A DNA stretch of 64,000 nucleotides from Brevibacillus composti. GTDB taxonomy: Bacteria; Bacillota; Bacilli; Brevibacillales; Brevibacillaceae. Shown piece after piece: positions 16,922 through 25,190 of the stretch. Under the pieces are notes generated by a model that saw nothing but the letters and a program-made list of their open reading frames with translations, had not been told where the DNA came from and did no database searches. The DNA is taken from positions 344,501 to 408,500 of the forward strand of contig NZ_CP066308.1 of the NCBI RefSeq assembly GCF_016406105.1, in the 5' to 3' direction. The position numbers were made by a program, and so were the translations under genes. The first letter of the stretch is position 1, and each line of letters begins with the position of its first letter.

Positions 16922-17308
16922 TTACAGCAGAGTATAAGCCCCTGGTCCGATCAAAGCAACGCCCAATGCAACAGCAATCAGGACGAGATTGAACTCATAG
17001 CCGTTCTGGGTGACCCACAGACCGTTGGCCAGGTGAACCTTTACGATCGCGACCAGCATGGTGACAATGATCAGCAAAGCTCCAAGCCAGGTGCCTACGC
17101 CCACCGCGAACAGCAGTCCCCCGACCAGCTCACTCAAGCCCGCGACGAGGGCCATAGCCACGCCCGGTTTGATTCCGATGGATTCAAACCAGCCGCCCGT
17201 TCCTTTGAGGCCATACCCGCCAAACCAGCCAAACAGCTTCTGTGCACCATGACCTACGAAAAGAAGACCGACAACCAAACGAATAATCAACAAACCTGCA
17301 TCTACCAT
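16922..17308 (-). CDS. DoxX-family membrane protein
   Basis: A 128-aa protein with four membrane helices and the DoxX pattern [22 protein letters not shown] at the N-terminus. DoxX-type proteins of Bacilli (for example MhqP, CatD) are tied to quinone and electrophile stress, with redox function not settled. It is the first gene of a doxX-pirin operon. An MhqR-like 18-bp operator lies 38-55 bases upstream of its start. AGGGAGAG before the ATG is the ribosome binding site. Confidence 0.9.
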   Translation of the reverse strand: MVDAGLLIIRLVVGLLFVGHGAQKLFGWFGGYGLKGTGGWFESIGIKPGVAMALVAGLSELVGGLLFAVGVGTWLGALLIIVTMLVAIVKVHLANGLWVTQNGYEFNLVLIAVALGVALIGPGAYTLL

Positions 17309-17345
17309 TTTACATTCACTCTCCCTAAAATTGTTTAAATTAAAG

Positions 17346-17363
17346 TATTTTAAATTTGAGATA
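17346..17363 (-). promoter_or_regulatory. MhqR-like operator upstream of doxX-pirin
   Basis: TATTTTAAATTTGAGATA, 15 of 18 bases identical to the box before the MarR-type gene. Position 38-55 bases before the start codon is the same as in the other two units. Confidence 0.6.
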
Positions 17364-17387
17364 TATGCCAGAAAAGGGGGCGGCCCC

Positions 17388-18014
17388 TTAGAAGGATTCC
17401 GCCAGTTTTGCCGCCTTTTCGATGCCTTCCTGGATCAATGCTTCTGCTTTGTCCGGGAATTGATTATGGCCTTCGACGATCACGGAAGACATATCTTTTA
17501 CGCCGAGGAAGCCCAGGATGGTTTGAACGTATTTCACGGACATTTCCACGGAGGCAGCCGGGCCTTCGGAGTATACGCCGCCGCGAGCATTCAACAGCGC
17601 CACTTTCTTGTCACCCAAGAGACCGACAGGACCTTCTGCCGTGTAGCGGAATGTTTTGCCTGCCTGGCAGAGGTAGTCAAAATAGGTGTGGAGCACAGCC
17701 GGCACCGAGAAGTTCCAGAGCGGGAAGGCGATCATGATTTTATCGGCCTCCATAAACTGATTCAGGTATTTGTTAACCTGATCTGCTGTTTTCTGCTCCT
17801 CTGGTGTCAAATCCATGCCTTTGCCTGCCTTGAACATGGCTGTGATTTTGTCCGAATCGTAATAGGGAAGGTTCTCTGCGAACAAGTCCAGTTCTACGAT
17901 TTCATCCTGCGGGTGTGTTTCCTTGTAGGTTTGGGCGAAAGCCTCGTACAGCTTGACGCTGACAGCTTGCTCCACAGGACGATTGTTGGCTTTGATAAAT
18001 AGTACTTTGCTCAT
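17388..18014 (-). CDS. azoR: FMN-dependent NADH azoreductase
   Basis: A 208-aa flavodoxin-like quinone/azo reductase. It has the N-terminal phosphate loop region ([10 protein letters not shown]), [19 protein letters not shown] and [12 protein letters not shown] motifs typical of AzoR. It takes two electrons from NADH to quinones or azo compounds, avoiding semiquinone radicals. It is monocistronic between doxX and the MarR gene and has an MhqR-like box at 18065-18082. B. subtilis azoR2 is a known MhqR target, so the context fits. Confidence 0.93.
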   Translation of the reverse strand: MSKVLFIKANNRPVEQAVSVKLYEAFAQTYKETHPQDEIVELDLFAENLPYYDSDKITAMFKAGKGMDLTPEEQKTADQVNKYLNQFMEADKIMIAFPLWNFSVPAVLHTYFDYLCQAGKTFRYTAEGPVGLLGDKKVALLNARGGVYSEGPAASVEMSVKYVQTILGFLGVKDMSSVIVEGHNQFPDKAEALIQEGIEKAAKLAESF

Positions 18015-18064
18015 GTTGATGATTTTCCCCTTTCAAAACGTTAGCAACTAACATTGAAGTTGTA

Positions 18065-18082
18065 AATCTTAATTTAAAGATT
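18065..18082 (-). promoter_or_regulatory. MhqR-like operator upstream of azoR
   Basis: AATCTTAATTTAAAGATT, a near-perfect palindrome, 13 of 18 bases identical in register with the box at 18624. It lies 51-68 bases before the azoR start. Confidence 0.6.
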
Positions 18083-18131
18083 ATTATGATTGAACCCTTT
18101 TGTCAAGTGGTTGCTCACCCATAAGTGCAGT

Positions 18132-18587
18132 CTATGGCCGAAACCCTTCCTGCGCGGAGCGGCCTAGTTTTTTCAGCAACTGGATGGCCTGGTGTCTTTC
18201 CTCTGCATTCAAACCGCTGACGGCTTTTGCGATCGCCTCTTTGTGGGAGGGAAAGATGGCCGCGAGAAACTGCTCGCCTTTTTCCGTCAGCTCCGCGTAG
18301 ATCACACGCCGGTCTTCGGCGCAGGGTTTGCGGACCAACAGTTGCTTCTTTTCAAGTTTGTCCACTACGTACGTAATATTTCCGCTGGAGATCAGGATCT
18401 TTTCTCCAATTTGCTGCAGGGGCTGAGGACCTTTGTGAAAGAGCAGCTCCAGCACGCCAAATTCCGTCGGATTCAATCCGTGACTGCGGATGTGACGATT
18501 CGTCTGGGCCGTCACCCAATTGTACGCCCGGGCCAACACGACCAGCAGTTGAAGAGTGTCTTCCCGTTCTTGCTGATGTTCTGCCAT
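18132..18587 (-). CDS. mhqR: MarR-family repressor, MhqR-like
   Basis: A 151-aa winged-helix regulator with the MarR layout: helices for dimerisation at both ends and a central wHTH (GVLELLFHKGPQPLQQIGEKILISSGNITYVVDKLEKK, split here by its own wing ending at CAEDRRVIYAELTEKG). MhqR of B. subtilis represses azoreductase, DoxX-like, nitroreductase and dioxygenase genes and is released by quinones. Here the regulator sits directly beside such genes, each with the same operator, and one copy lies before the regulator itself, implying autoregulation. The MhqR name rests on this context and the operator match. Confidence 0.85.
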   Translation of the reverse strand: MAEHQQEREDTLQLLVVLARAYNWVTAQTNRHIRSHGLNPTEFGVLELLFHKGPQPLQQIGEKILISSGNITYVVDKLEKKQLLVRKPCAEDRRVIYAELTEKGEQFLAAIFPSHKEAIAKAVSGLNAEERHQAIQLLKKLGRSAQEGFRP

Positions 18588-18623
18588 ACTATGCCCCCCT
18601 TAAGATCCCTCATGTCTGTTATA

Positions 18624-18641
18624 TATCTCAAATTAGAGATA
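18624..18641 (-). promoter_or_regulatory. MhqR-like operator upstream of the MarR gene
   Basis: TATCTCAAATTAGAGATA, palindromic at 16 of 18 bases and very close to the known MhqR box TATCTCgaattcGAGATA. It lies 37-54 bases before the start codon. Confidence 0.75.
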
Positions 18642-18783
18642 ATTATACGCGCTCACACCCGTTCTTGTCAAAGCAATCACAGGAAAAGCTGGCCGTTTGC
18701 GGGTCAGGAAGGGATCTGCTCCTTGTTTTTTACTGCAGAATGCGATATATTGCATGGTAAAAAGAAGTGGAGAGGAAAAAATC

Positions 18784-19719
18784 ATGTCTTCTTCGGCACG
18801 GATACGGGGATTTATCATGGTGATCGTCGCATCCATTTTGTGGGGAGTATCGGGCACTGTCGCCCAATCGCTTATGCAGCATCATCAGTTTCAGACGGAC
18901 TGGCTGGTAGCCGTGCGTTTGCTCGCCTCCGGCATCTTGTTGCTCTTGCTCTCTCTGATGGGGGCAGGGCGTCAGAATGTTTGGGGGATTTTGCGCTCCG
19001 GAGAGGACTTTCTTCGTCTGCTTCTCTTTTCGATCCTGGGCATGCTGGCGGTGCAGTATACCTTCTTTGCCGCGATCGAAGCGGGCAATGCAGCGACGGC
19101 CACACTGCTTCAGTACCTGGGGCCGGTTTTCCTGGTCTGTTATTTTATTATCAGGCTGCGAAAAATGCCCTCTGTCGCGCAGGTGACAGCCTTGGTGCTG
19201 GCACTGGGAGGCACCTATTTTCTCATCACCGGCGGGAATCCCGGCAAGCTGACCATCTCCGTTTCGGCGCTCGCATGGGGCCTGGCTTCGGCGCTGGCGC
19301 TCGCTTTTTACACGGTCTACCCGACGCTGCTTTTGGGGCGATGGGGCTCTACCGTCGTATTGGGCTGGGCGATGCTCATCGGAGGGATCGCGCTCGGTCT
19401 GGCCACGCAGACGTGGGAGATAACCGGGATGAATTGGTCGCCTACTTCTGTCATGGCTGTGCTGTTCATCATTCTGTTCGGAACGTTGATTCCTTTCTAT
19501 CTATACGTGGATAGTCTGAACTACATCCGTCCGACCGAGACCAGTCTGCTGGCCAGTGGGGAGCCGCTGGCAGCGGTCATCACAGCGGTGGTCTGGCTGC
19601 ATGTTCCCTTTGGGCTTTTCGAGTGGATCGGGACCTTGTGCATCATCGGCACCGTTTTTGCCCTTTCCCGCCACCAGGAAAAACCAAAAGGAGTCTCGCT
19701 CAGCATGGCGGAAGACTGA
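18784..19719 (+). CDS. DMT-superfamily transporter (two EamA domains)
   Basis: A 311-aa membrane protein with ten helices in two EamA halves, starting IMVIVASILWGVSGTVAQ and with the second copy from about residue 165 (VSALAWGLASALALAFYTVYP). Such proteins export metabolites or import drugs-like solutes; the substrate is not readable. The ATG at 18784 is chosen because of GGAGAGG 9 bases upstream; the frame is open further upstream but without a ribosome binding site. It is divergent from the MarR-type gene and monocistronic with a good terminator. Confidence 0.9.
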   Translation: MSSSARIRGFIMVIVASILWGVSGTVAQSLMQHHQFQTDWLVAVRLLASGILLLLLSLMGAGRQNVWGILRSGEDFLRLLLFSILGMLAVQYTFFAAIEAGNAATATLLQYLGPVFLVCYFIIRLRKMPSVAQVTALVLALGGTYFLITGGNPGKLTISVSALAWGLASALALAFYTVYPTLLLGRWGSTVVLGWAMLIGGIALGLATQTWEITGMNWSPTSVMAVLFIILFGTLIPFYLYVDSLNYIRPTETSLLASGEPLAAVITAVVWLHVPFGLFEWIGTLCIIGTVFALSRHQEKPKGVSLSMAED

Positions 19720-19740
19720 GGAAAAGAATCATGGCATACG

Positions 19741-19772
19741 AAGCTGTCGAGGTGATCTCGGCGGCTTTTTTT
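19741..19772 (+). terminator. Rho-independent terminator of the DMT transporter gene
   Basis: AAGCTGTCGAG / CTCGGCGGCTT, 11 pairs (two G-U), 5-nt loop, seven T. Confidence 0.9.
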
Positions 19773-19898
19773 ATTTCGGTTCTTCCTGCGTCCTCCCGCC
19801 TGAGTATGGACGAAAGATTCGCCCCGGGTTTTCTTAGGCGATCCCGGGAATACCTAAGTGGTGGCCGATTTTTCCTGCCGAGTGCCATAACTTTCTCT

Positions 19899-19936
19899 TT
19901 CAAAACAAGTGTTTGTGTGATAAACTTTTGTTTGAA
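19899..19936 (+). promoter_or_regulatory. Inverted repeat in the psuK promoter region, possible operator
   Basis: TTCAAAACAAGTGTTT (19899-19914) faces AAACTTTTGTTTGAA (19922-19936), imperfect arms around a 7-bp centre, 45 bases before psuK. A direct repeat of AAAACAAGT also occurs (19902 and 19935). Since PsuK carries its own HTH domain, autoregulation through this site is plausible. Confidence 0.45.
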
Positions 19937-19980
19937 AACAAGTAGCGTGAAGATAACCCTCAGTCGAGAGGAGGAGAGCG

Positions 19981-21084
19981 ATGGAAAAAGAAAAGCTGAT
20001 TCTCCGCTACATCCGGGAAAACCCCTTTATCAGCCAGCAGGAGCTGGCGGGCAAGATGGGCATCTCCCGGTCAGCGGTCGCCGGCTATATCGCCCAATTG
20101 ACCAAGCGCGGCGAAATCAAAGGCCGGGCATACATTTTGCGCGAGGAAGAGCGCATCGTCTGCATCGGCGGCGCCAATCTGGATCGAAAAGCGCGAGCCA
20201 AGCAAGAGGTGCGGCTGCATTCGTCCAATCCCGTCACCATTTCCGAGTCCTGCGGCGGCGTGAGCCGGAATATTGCCGAAAATCTGGGCCGACTGGGCTG
20301 CAATGTGGCACTGATCAGCTGCGTCGGAGAGGATAAAGAAGGCGACTGGATCTTGCAGGAAACCAAAAAGCACGGGGTGGACATCAGTCAGGTATGGAGA
20401 CTGCCCACGCAGAGGACGGGAACCTACACGGCCCTGCTGGATCATGACGGAGAAATGGTCGTCTCGCTCGCCCATATGGACATCTACGATGCGCTTACTC
20501 CCCAGATGCTGGCTGAGCGCTGGTCCCATATTGCCGCCGCCCGGGCCGTCTACCTGGATACCAACCTGCCTGCCGACTGTCTCGCGTACGTCATCGAGCG
20601 CTGCCGGGAGGAGGGCATTCCGCTGTTTGTCGATCCGGTCTCTTCTGCCAAGGCGGAAAAGCTGCCGGAGCGTTTGGACGGGATCGATACCATTCTCCCC
20701 AACCGCGAGGAAGCGGAAATATTGGCGGGCTTCTCCATCTCGTCTGTAGAGGACTGCAGGGAGGCCAGCCGCCGCATCCGCGCGAGAGGCGTAAAACAAG
20801 TCGTCATCACGCTGGGGGGAGAAGGGATCTACTACCAGAGCGAAGAGGAATCGGAGCACCTCCCCCCTTATCCGACGGATGTCGTAGATGTGACAGGCGC
20901 CGGAGATGCCTTTGCCTCCGGGCTCTTGTACGGAGTGGTCAATGGCGAAACGCTGGCCCGCGCTTGCCGGCTGGGCATGGCCGCCTCCGCGCTAACCTTG
21001 AGCACGGGGCACTCGGTATCCCCGCATCTGGTGCCGGAGCGATTGGAACAAACCGTAAACGAATATGAAAAGGAGCGATCATAA
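19981..21084 (+). CDS. psuK: Pseudouridine kinase with N-terminal HTH domain (PfkB family)
   Basis: A 367-aa protein. Residues 1-55 are a winged HTH (NPFISQQELAGKMGISRSAV), and from about residue 60 a PfkB carbohydrate kinase begins (IVCIGGANLDRKA) and ends with the signature VTGAGDAFASGLLYG whose Asp is the catalytic base. The kinase phosphorylates pseudouridine at O5' for cleavage by PsuG, encoded directly after it. The HTH fusion suggests a combined enzyme and repressor, with the inverted repeat at 19899 as a possible target. GGAGGAGAG precedes the ATG. Confidence 0.92.
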   Translation: MEKEKLILRYIRENPFISQQELAGKMGISRSAVAGYIAQLTKRGEIKGRAYILREEERIVCIGGANLDRKARAKQEVRLHSSNPVTISESCGGVSRNIAENLGRLGCNVALISCVGEDKEGDWILQETKKHGVDISQVWRLPTQRTGTYTALLDHDGEMVVSLAHMDIYDALTPQMLAERWSHIAAARAVYLDTNLPADCLAYVIERCREEGIPLFVDPVSSAKAEKLPERLDGIDTILPNREEAEILAGFSISSVEDCREASRRIRARGVKQVVITLGGEGIYYQSEEESEHLPPYPTDVVDVTGAGDAFASGLLYGVVNGETLARACRLGMAASALTLSTGHSVSPHLVPERLEQTVNEYEKERS

Positions 21085-22002
21085 ATGAAAGAATACCTGA
21101 CCTATACAGAAGAAGTGCGGAACGCTTTGGAGAATGGCCTTCCCGTCGTCGCGCTGGAGACGACAATCATCTCGCACGGCATGCCTTATCCGCAAAATAT
21201 CGAAATGGCCAAAGAAGTGGAGCAAATCATTCGCGACAATGGCGCCGTGCCTGCCACGATCGGCATCATGGGCGGCAAGATCAAGATCGGCTTGTCGGAG
21301 AGCGAGCTGGAGGAGTTCGCCACCAATCAGTCTGTCGAAAAAGTAAGCCGCCGCGACTTCCCTTACATTTTGGCCAGCGGCAAGATCGGGGCGACCACCG
21401 TAGCGGGTACGATGATCGCGGCCCAGCTGGCGGGTATCCGCGTCTTCGCCACAGGTGGCATCGGCGGCGTGCATCGCGAAGGGGAGGTTACCTGGGACGT
21501 CTCGGCTGACTTGACCGAGCTGGCGCAGACGGGGGTAGCCGTCGTATGCGCCGGAGCCAAGTCGATTCTGGATCTGGGCCGGACGCTGGAGTACCTGGAG
21601 ACCCAAGGCGTGCCGGTCGTCGGTTATCGCACCAGCGAGTTTCCGTCCTTCTTCGCCCGGGAGAGCGGCTTCGGCGTCGATTTCCGACTGGACACTCCCG
21701 AAGAAGTAGCAGCCGTGATGGATACCAAGTGGAAACTGGGCTTGAACGGCGGTCTGGTGATTGCCAACCCAGTGCCGGAGGCGGACGCCCTGGAGCATCG
21801 TGAGATCGAGTCCTACATCCTGCAAGCCTTGCAGGAAGCCAAGGAGAATGGCATCACCGGCAAACAGGTGACCCCGTTTTTGCTCGCCAAAGTGAAACAG
21901 CTGACAGGAGGCAAGAGCCTGCAGACCAATATCGCCCTGGTGAAGCACAATGCCGCCGTCGCGGCCCAGATTGCCCGTGCGTACCAAGCCACACAGCGGT
22001 AA
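21085..22002 (+). CDS. psuG: Pseudouridine-5'-phosphate glycosidase
   Basis: A 305-aa enzyme of the PsuG (YeiN/IndA) family with its characteristic [17 protein letters not shown] start, [37 protein letters not shown] and the [10 protein letters not shown] segment. It splits pseudouridine 5'-phosphate into uracil and ribose 5-phosphate. The ATG follows the psuK stop with no gap, and the SD lies inside the psuK end, so translation is coupled. Together they salvage pseudouridine from RNA turnover. Confidence 0.96.
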   Translation: MKEYLTYTEEVRNALENGLPVVALETTIISHGMPYPQNIEMAKEVEQIIRDNGAVPATIGIMGGKIKIGLSESELEEFATNQSVEKVSRRDFPYILASGKIGATTVAGTMIAAQLAGIRVFATGGIGGVHREGEVTWDVSADLTELAQTGVAVVCAGAKSILDLGRTLEYLETQGVPVVGYRTSEFPSFFARESGFGVDFRLDTPEEVAAVMDTKWKLGLNGGLVIANPVPEADALEHREIESYILQALQEAKENGITGKQVTPFLLAKVKQLTGGKSLQTNIALVKHNAAVAAQIARAYQATQR

Positions 22003-22032
22003 CGTGCGCTGACTCTAGTCCATACGAAATCG

Positions 22033-22086
22033 AAGAACACCTCCCTGCATGGCGATCAACCATGCAGCGGAGGTGTTCTTTTTTTT
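22033..22086 (+). terminator. Strong terminator of psuKG
   Basis: A 20-bp stem, AAGAACACCTCC+CTGCATGG against CCATGCAG+GGAGGTGTTCTT with one bulged C, 7-nt loop, eight T. It sits between convergent psuG and dapF. Confidence 0.95.
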
Positions 22087-22103
22087 CAAGCGGGGGCTCT
22101 CAG

Positions 22104-22982
22104 CTATGGAGCGGGTGGGTTATGGTCTGGCAGCCAAGCATCGGGCAGCAGTTCTCCCCTGGCTACCAGCTTCGCGTCTCCTTCCAGATAGACGTCTCGG
22201 GCCGCATCCGCTGCGATCTGATAGGAGATGCGCAGTGTGCCCCGGCGTGTCAGCAGGGTTACGGGAGCTGACGCTTCGACTATTCCCAGTATCCCCGCGA
22301 TGATGGCCGCCGCTGTCGATCCCGAGCCGCATGCGTACGTCTCCGCCTCTACTCCGCGCTCATAGGTGCGGATTTGCAGCGTGTGTGGATCGAGAACCTC
22401 TACGAAGTTGACATTGGTCCCCTGGGGAAAGAGCGATTTGTCGTAGCGGATCTGTTTTCCCCACCGAATGAGCTGTTCATCGGCCAGCTGGGCGACGCGG
22501 TCGACGAACCAGACGGTATGCGGGACCCCGACGAAGCCGTAGTGGTACTGCGCCGCCGGGCCATCTGCGGCATAGGGCTGATGGAATTGCAGCTCGCTCA
22601 GGGAGACGTCGGGGAATTTTACCCGTACCGTCTGCGAGCCGCTCAGAATCTCGGCATGGTAGATCCCCGCCAAGGTCTCGAACGACATCGTCTCCCCGGC
22701 CGCCCCGACCAGGTGGGCGAAGCGGGACAGGCATCTGGCCCCGTTCCCGCACATCTCGCCCTCGCTGCCGTCCGCATTGAAATATCTCATCGTAAAGTCC
22801 GCGATCTCGGAAGGCTCCAGCATCATAAATCCATCCGCGCCGACAGAGGTTCCGCGCGCGCATACGTTTTTCACGAACGCGGACAGGTCAAAGCCGTCCA
22901 TGAGATGATCGCGGTTGTCGACTACGATGAAGTCGTTTCCGCAGCCGTTCATTTTGGCAAAAGGTATCCTCTTTCTCGTCAT
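22104..22982 (-). CDS. dapF: Diaminopimelate epimerase
   Basis: A 292-aa enzyme of lysine and peptidoglycan synthesis. It interconverts LL- and meso-diaminopimelate with two cysteines as acid/base, here C78 in MCGNGARC and C218 in ACGSGSTAAA; the N-terminal KMNGCGNDFIVVDNR is also typical. It lies 18 bases after a dicarboxylate/amino acid symporter gene on the same strand, and GGAGAATC before its ATG is the ribosome binding site, so the two form an operon. Such a pairing is unusual for dapF. Confidence 0.96.
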   Translation of the reverse strand: MTRKRIPFAKMNGCGNDFIVVDNRDHLMDGFDLSAFVKNVCARGTSVGADGFMMLEPSEIADFTMRYFNADGSEGEMCGNGARCLSRFAHLVGAAGETMSFETLAGIYHAEILSGSQTVRVKFPDVSLSELQFHQPYAADGPAAQYHYGFVGVPHTVWFVDRVAQLADEQLIRWGKQIRYDKSLFPQGTNVNFVEVLDPHTLQIRTYERGVEAETYACGSGSTAAAIIAGILGIVEASAPVTLLTRRGTLRISYQIAADAARDVYLEGDAKLVARGELLPDAWLPDHNPPAP

Positions 22983-23000
22983 GATGATTCTCCTGCCCGA

Positions 23001-24263
23001 TTAGACAGCCTCCTCGCGGCTGTGCATGATCTTCTTCTTCATCCATTCTTTTCCGTCGACAATCCGCGCGACCATCATGCTGGCGACGGTGTCTCCGGAG
23101 GCGTTTACCATGGTGGCGGGCGGATCGACGAGCGTGCCCAGCATCGCGATAATCGGCAGGGCCTCGGGCGGGAAGCCGTACATCGTGACGATCAGCATCT
23201 CGCCGATAAAGCCGCCGCCGGGAACGCCAGACATGACCACGCCGCTCAGCACGGCGATCATAATGGCAGTCAGGTACGTGTCCAGCCCGTGAAACGGCAT
23301 GTTAAAAAGACCGAAGATAAAGGAGATTTTCAAGATGGCGCTCAAACAGGAGCCATCCATATGGGCCGTCGCACCAAACGGCACCACAATTTCACGGATG
23401 TCCTTCGGCACGCCGATTTTTTCCGTGGCCGCCAGGTTTACCGGGATCGTGGCGACGCTGCTTCCGGTGGCAAACGAGGTCACGGCAGGAGAGACGGCGT
23501 TTTTCCAGAAGATGCGCGGCCCCGTCCTGCCAGCCGCCAGATAGGCGTAGACCGTAAAGGCGATAAAGAAGTAGAGAAAGGATACCGGATAGTATACCGC
23601 CATCGCTCTCGCGTAGGAGCCCAGCAGATCCGGGCCGAACACCCCGACCAGATTGGCAAAATAAGCGCCCAGCCCGATCGGCGCGTAGTACATCAAAATT
23701 TTGATCATTTTAATCATCACTTCGGACAGGACGGCAAGTCCGTCCGCAACTTTTCTGCCTTTTTCACCGGCCAAGCTGACGGATAAGCCGAATAAAATGG
23801 AGAAGACGATTAGAGCCAGCATATTTTTTCGAGAAAGCAAATCGCTGAAATTGGAGACCGTAAAGGCTTGGACAAACTGGTCGGCTGTATTCAGCTGGTT
23901 GATTTCCTCAGGCGCCTTCAACTCGACCTGCATGCCTTCGGCCGGTGGGAAGATCGAGACGGCTGCAAGCATGAGGCTGGCGGAGATGATGCCGGTGACG
24001 ATGAAGACGGCGAGCATGACGCCGAGGATTTTTCCCAAGCGCTTCAGGTCGACGATGTTGGCCACGGCGCTGCTGATGTTGACGAAGACGAGCGGCACGA
24101 CAATGGTGAACATCATGTTGATAAAGATGTCTCCAAAAGGTTTGAGGGCTGCCGCATCCTTCCCCATCGCCATACCGAGGATGGCCCCCAGTGCGATGCA
24201 GATCAAGAGCATAATAGGGTAGCGGTAGGACTGCCAAATACTGGTTTTCGAAGTTTCACCCAT
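23001..24263 (-). CDS. Dicarboxylate/amino acid:cation symporter (DAACS family)
   Basis: A 420-aa transporter of the GltP/SstT fold, eight helices and two re-entrant loops. Visible are the Ser-rich loop SFATGSSVATIPV and the substrate region FGATAHMDGSCLS, followed by VSGVPGGGFIGE. It carries acidic amino acids or dicarboxylates (or cystine, in some relatives) with sodium or protons. The ATG at 24263 has AAAGGGAGG 9 bases upstream; a seven-residue upstream extension lacks one. It is the first gene of an operon with dapF. The substrate is unknown; a DAP-like or cystine-like molecule is a guess from context. Confidence 0.9.
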   Translation of the reverse strand: MGETSKTSIWQSYRYPIMLLICIALGAILGMAMGKDAAALKPFGDIFINMMFTIVVPLVFVNISSAVANIVDLKRLGKILGVMLAVFIVTGIISASLMLAAVSIFPPAEGMQVELKAPEEINQLNTADQFVQAFTVSNFSDLLSRKNMLALIVFSILFGLSVSLAGEKGRKVADGLAVLSEVMIKMIKILMYYAPIGLGAYFANLVGVFGPDLLGSYARAMAVYYPVSFLYFFIAFTVYAYLAAGRTGPRIFWKNAVSPAVTSFATGSSVATIPVNLAATEKIGVPKDIREIVVPFGATAHMDGSCLSAILKISFIFGLFNMPFHGLDTYLTAIMIAVLSGVVMSGVPGGGFIGEMLIVTMYGFPPEALPIIAMLGTLVDPPATMVNASGDTVASMMVARIVDGKEWMKKKIMHSREEAV

Positions 24264-24546
24264 CGTGTGAAGCCTCCCTTTCAAGATAGTCGGATAAAGT
24301 GTGGCGCAACCAATAATGAATTTGGAATCTTCTGAAAATATAACATAACCGGCGGATGAATTCTATGTTGTACTGCAAGAAAGAAAAATTAATCTGGATA
24401 GGAGTATGGCAGGATTGTACGGAAAAAACGGAACGACTATTCAAATCAAATGAGCCTTCTCAGCTTTCATCGGGGTAGGCTGCGGCCTTTTGTCGTATTT
24501 GCCCCTCCGTTCCTGAAAGCAGCTTTTTGCGTTACATATAGTAGGG

Positions 24547-25020
24547 ATGCTGATCGTCACCCTTTCCCTATACGTAAATATCCCGGATAAAACCGTGCTG
24601 CCCAAGCTGTATCTCACCCAATGGACAGTGTCGATGATCGGAGGCCTCTTCGCGTATTACGGCATGATGTACATTCGCCGGACCAACCGCTTGCTCGTTG
24701 AACTTACCGGGAAACGACGGCCCTGTTGGTCCACTACCGCGATATCACCATGCGCAAAGAAGCGGAGGAACAAATGAAATCGGCCAATCGTCTGCTGCAG
24801 GATTTGTCCAATATGGACGGACTGACGGGCGTAGCCAACAGACGCTGTTTTGACGAGACCATTCGCCAGGATCTCGTTGATTATGTTTGATCTCGACGAA
24901 TTTAAAGCGTTCAACGACACCTACGGGCATCAAAGGGGAGACTTCTGCTTGCAGGAAGCGGCCAAAGACGCAAAAGAGGCCGTCAAACAGCCGGGGGCAA
25001 TCGTGTGCGGACAGGTGCCT
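24547..25020 (+). pseudogene. Remnant of a membrane-bound PAS/GGDEF diguanylate cyclase gene
   Basis: Three pieces of one gene in alternating frames. Bases 24547-24710 encode hydrophobic helices (LIVTLSLYV, WTVSMIGGLFAYYGMMYI). Bases 24700-24890, one frame away, encode a PAS tail and the GGDEF start (VHYRDITMRKEAEEQ, DLSNMDGLTGVANRRCFDET). From about 24870 the first frame resumes with IMFDLDEFKAFNDTYGHQRGD, then the sequence ends before any GGDEF active-site motif, at the copper operon promoter. Two frameshifts and a missing active site mean it makes no working cyclase. Confidence 0.85.
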
Positions 25021-25077
25021 TGTCCTTCTCCCCTTCCTGACAAAAGGAAAAAGGGGAATTTTTTTTGCAAAAGGGGC

Positions 25078-25107
25078 TTGAAATACCGTATGGGGGTATC
25101 GTATAAT
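25078..25107 (+). promoter_or_regulatory. copAZ promoter
   Basis: TTGAAA (25078-25083) and TATAAT (25102-25107), 18-bp spacer. The spacer is filled by the operator at 25084-25098. Confidence 0.8.
25084..25098 (+). promoter_or_regulatory. CsoR-type copper operator 1, in the promoter spacer
   Basis: TACCGTATGGGGGTA: TACC...GGTA ends around a G-rich centre, the pattern of CsoR boxes before copA/copZ genes. A bound repressor here would block polymerase directly. Confidence 0.65.
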
Positions 25108-25153
25108 CCTCTTAGAGTAAAAAATCCATATGAGGGAAAGCTAACACAGAAAT

Positions 25154-25170
25154 ATACCCCATATAGGTAT
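25154..25170 (+). promoter_or_regulatory. CsoR-type copper operator 2, in the leader
   Basis: ATACCCCATATAGGTAT, same TACC...GGTA ends as operator 1, mirror orientation of the run of C/G. It lies 21 bases before the copA start, downstream of the promoter. Confidence 0.6.
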
Positions 25171-25190
25171 GCGATTCGGAGGAATTAGAG

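Noticed and set aside
22374-23786. A 470-codon + strand frame across dapF and the symporter gene
   Set aside because: Antisense to two clear genes and without domain features.
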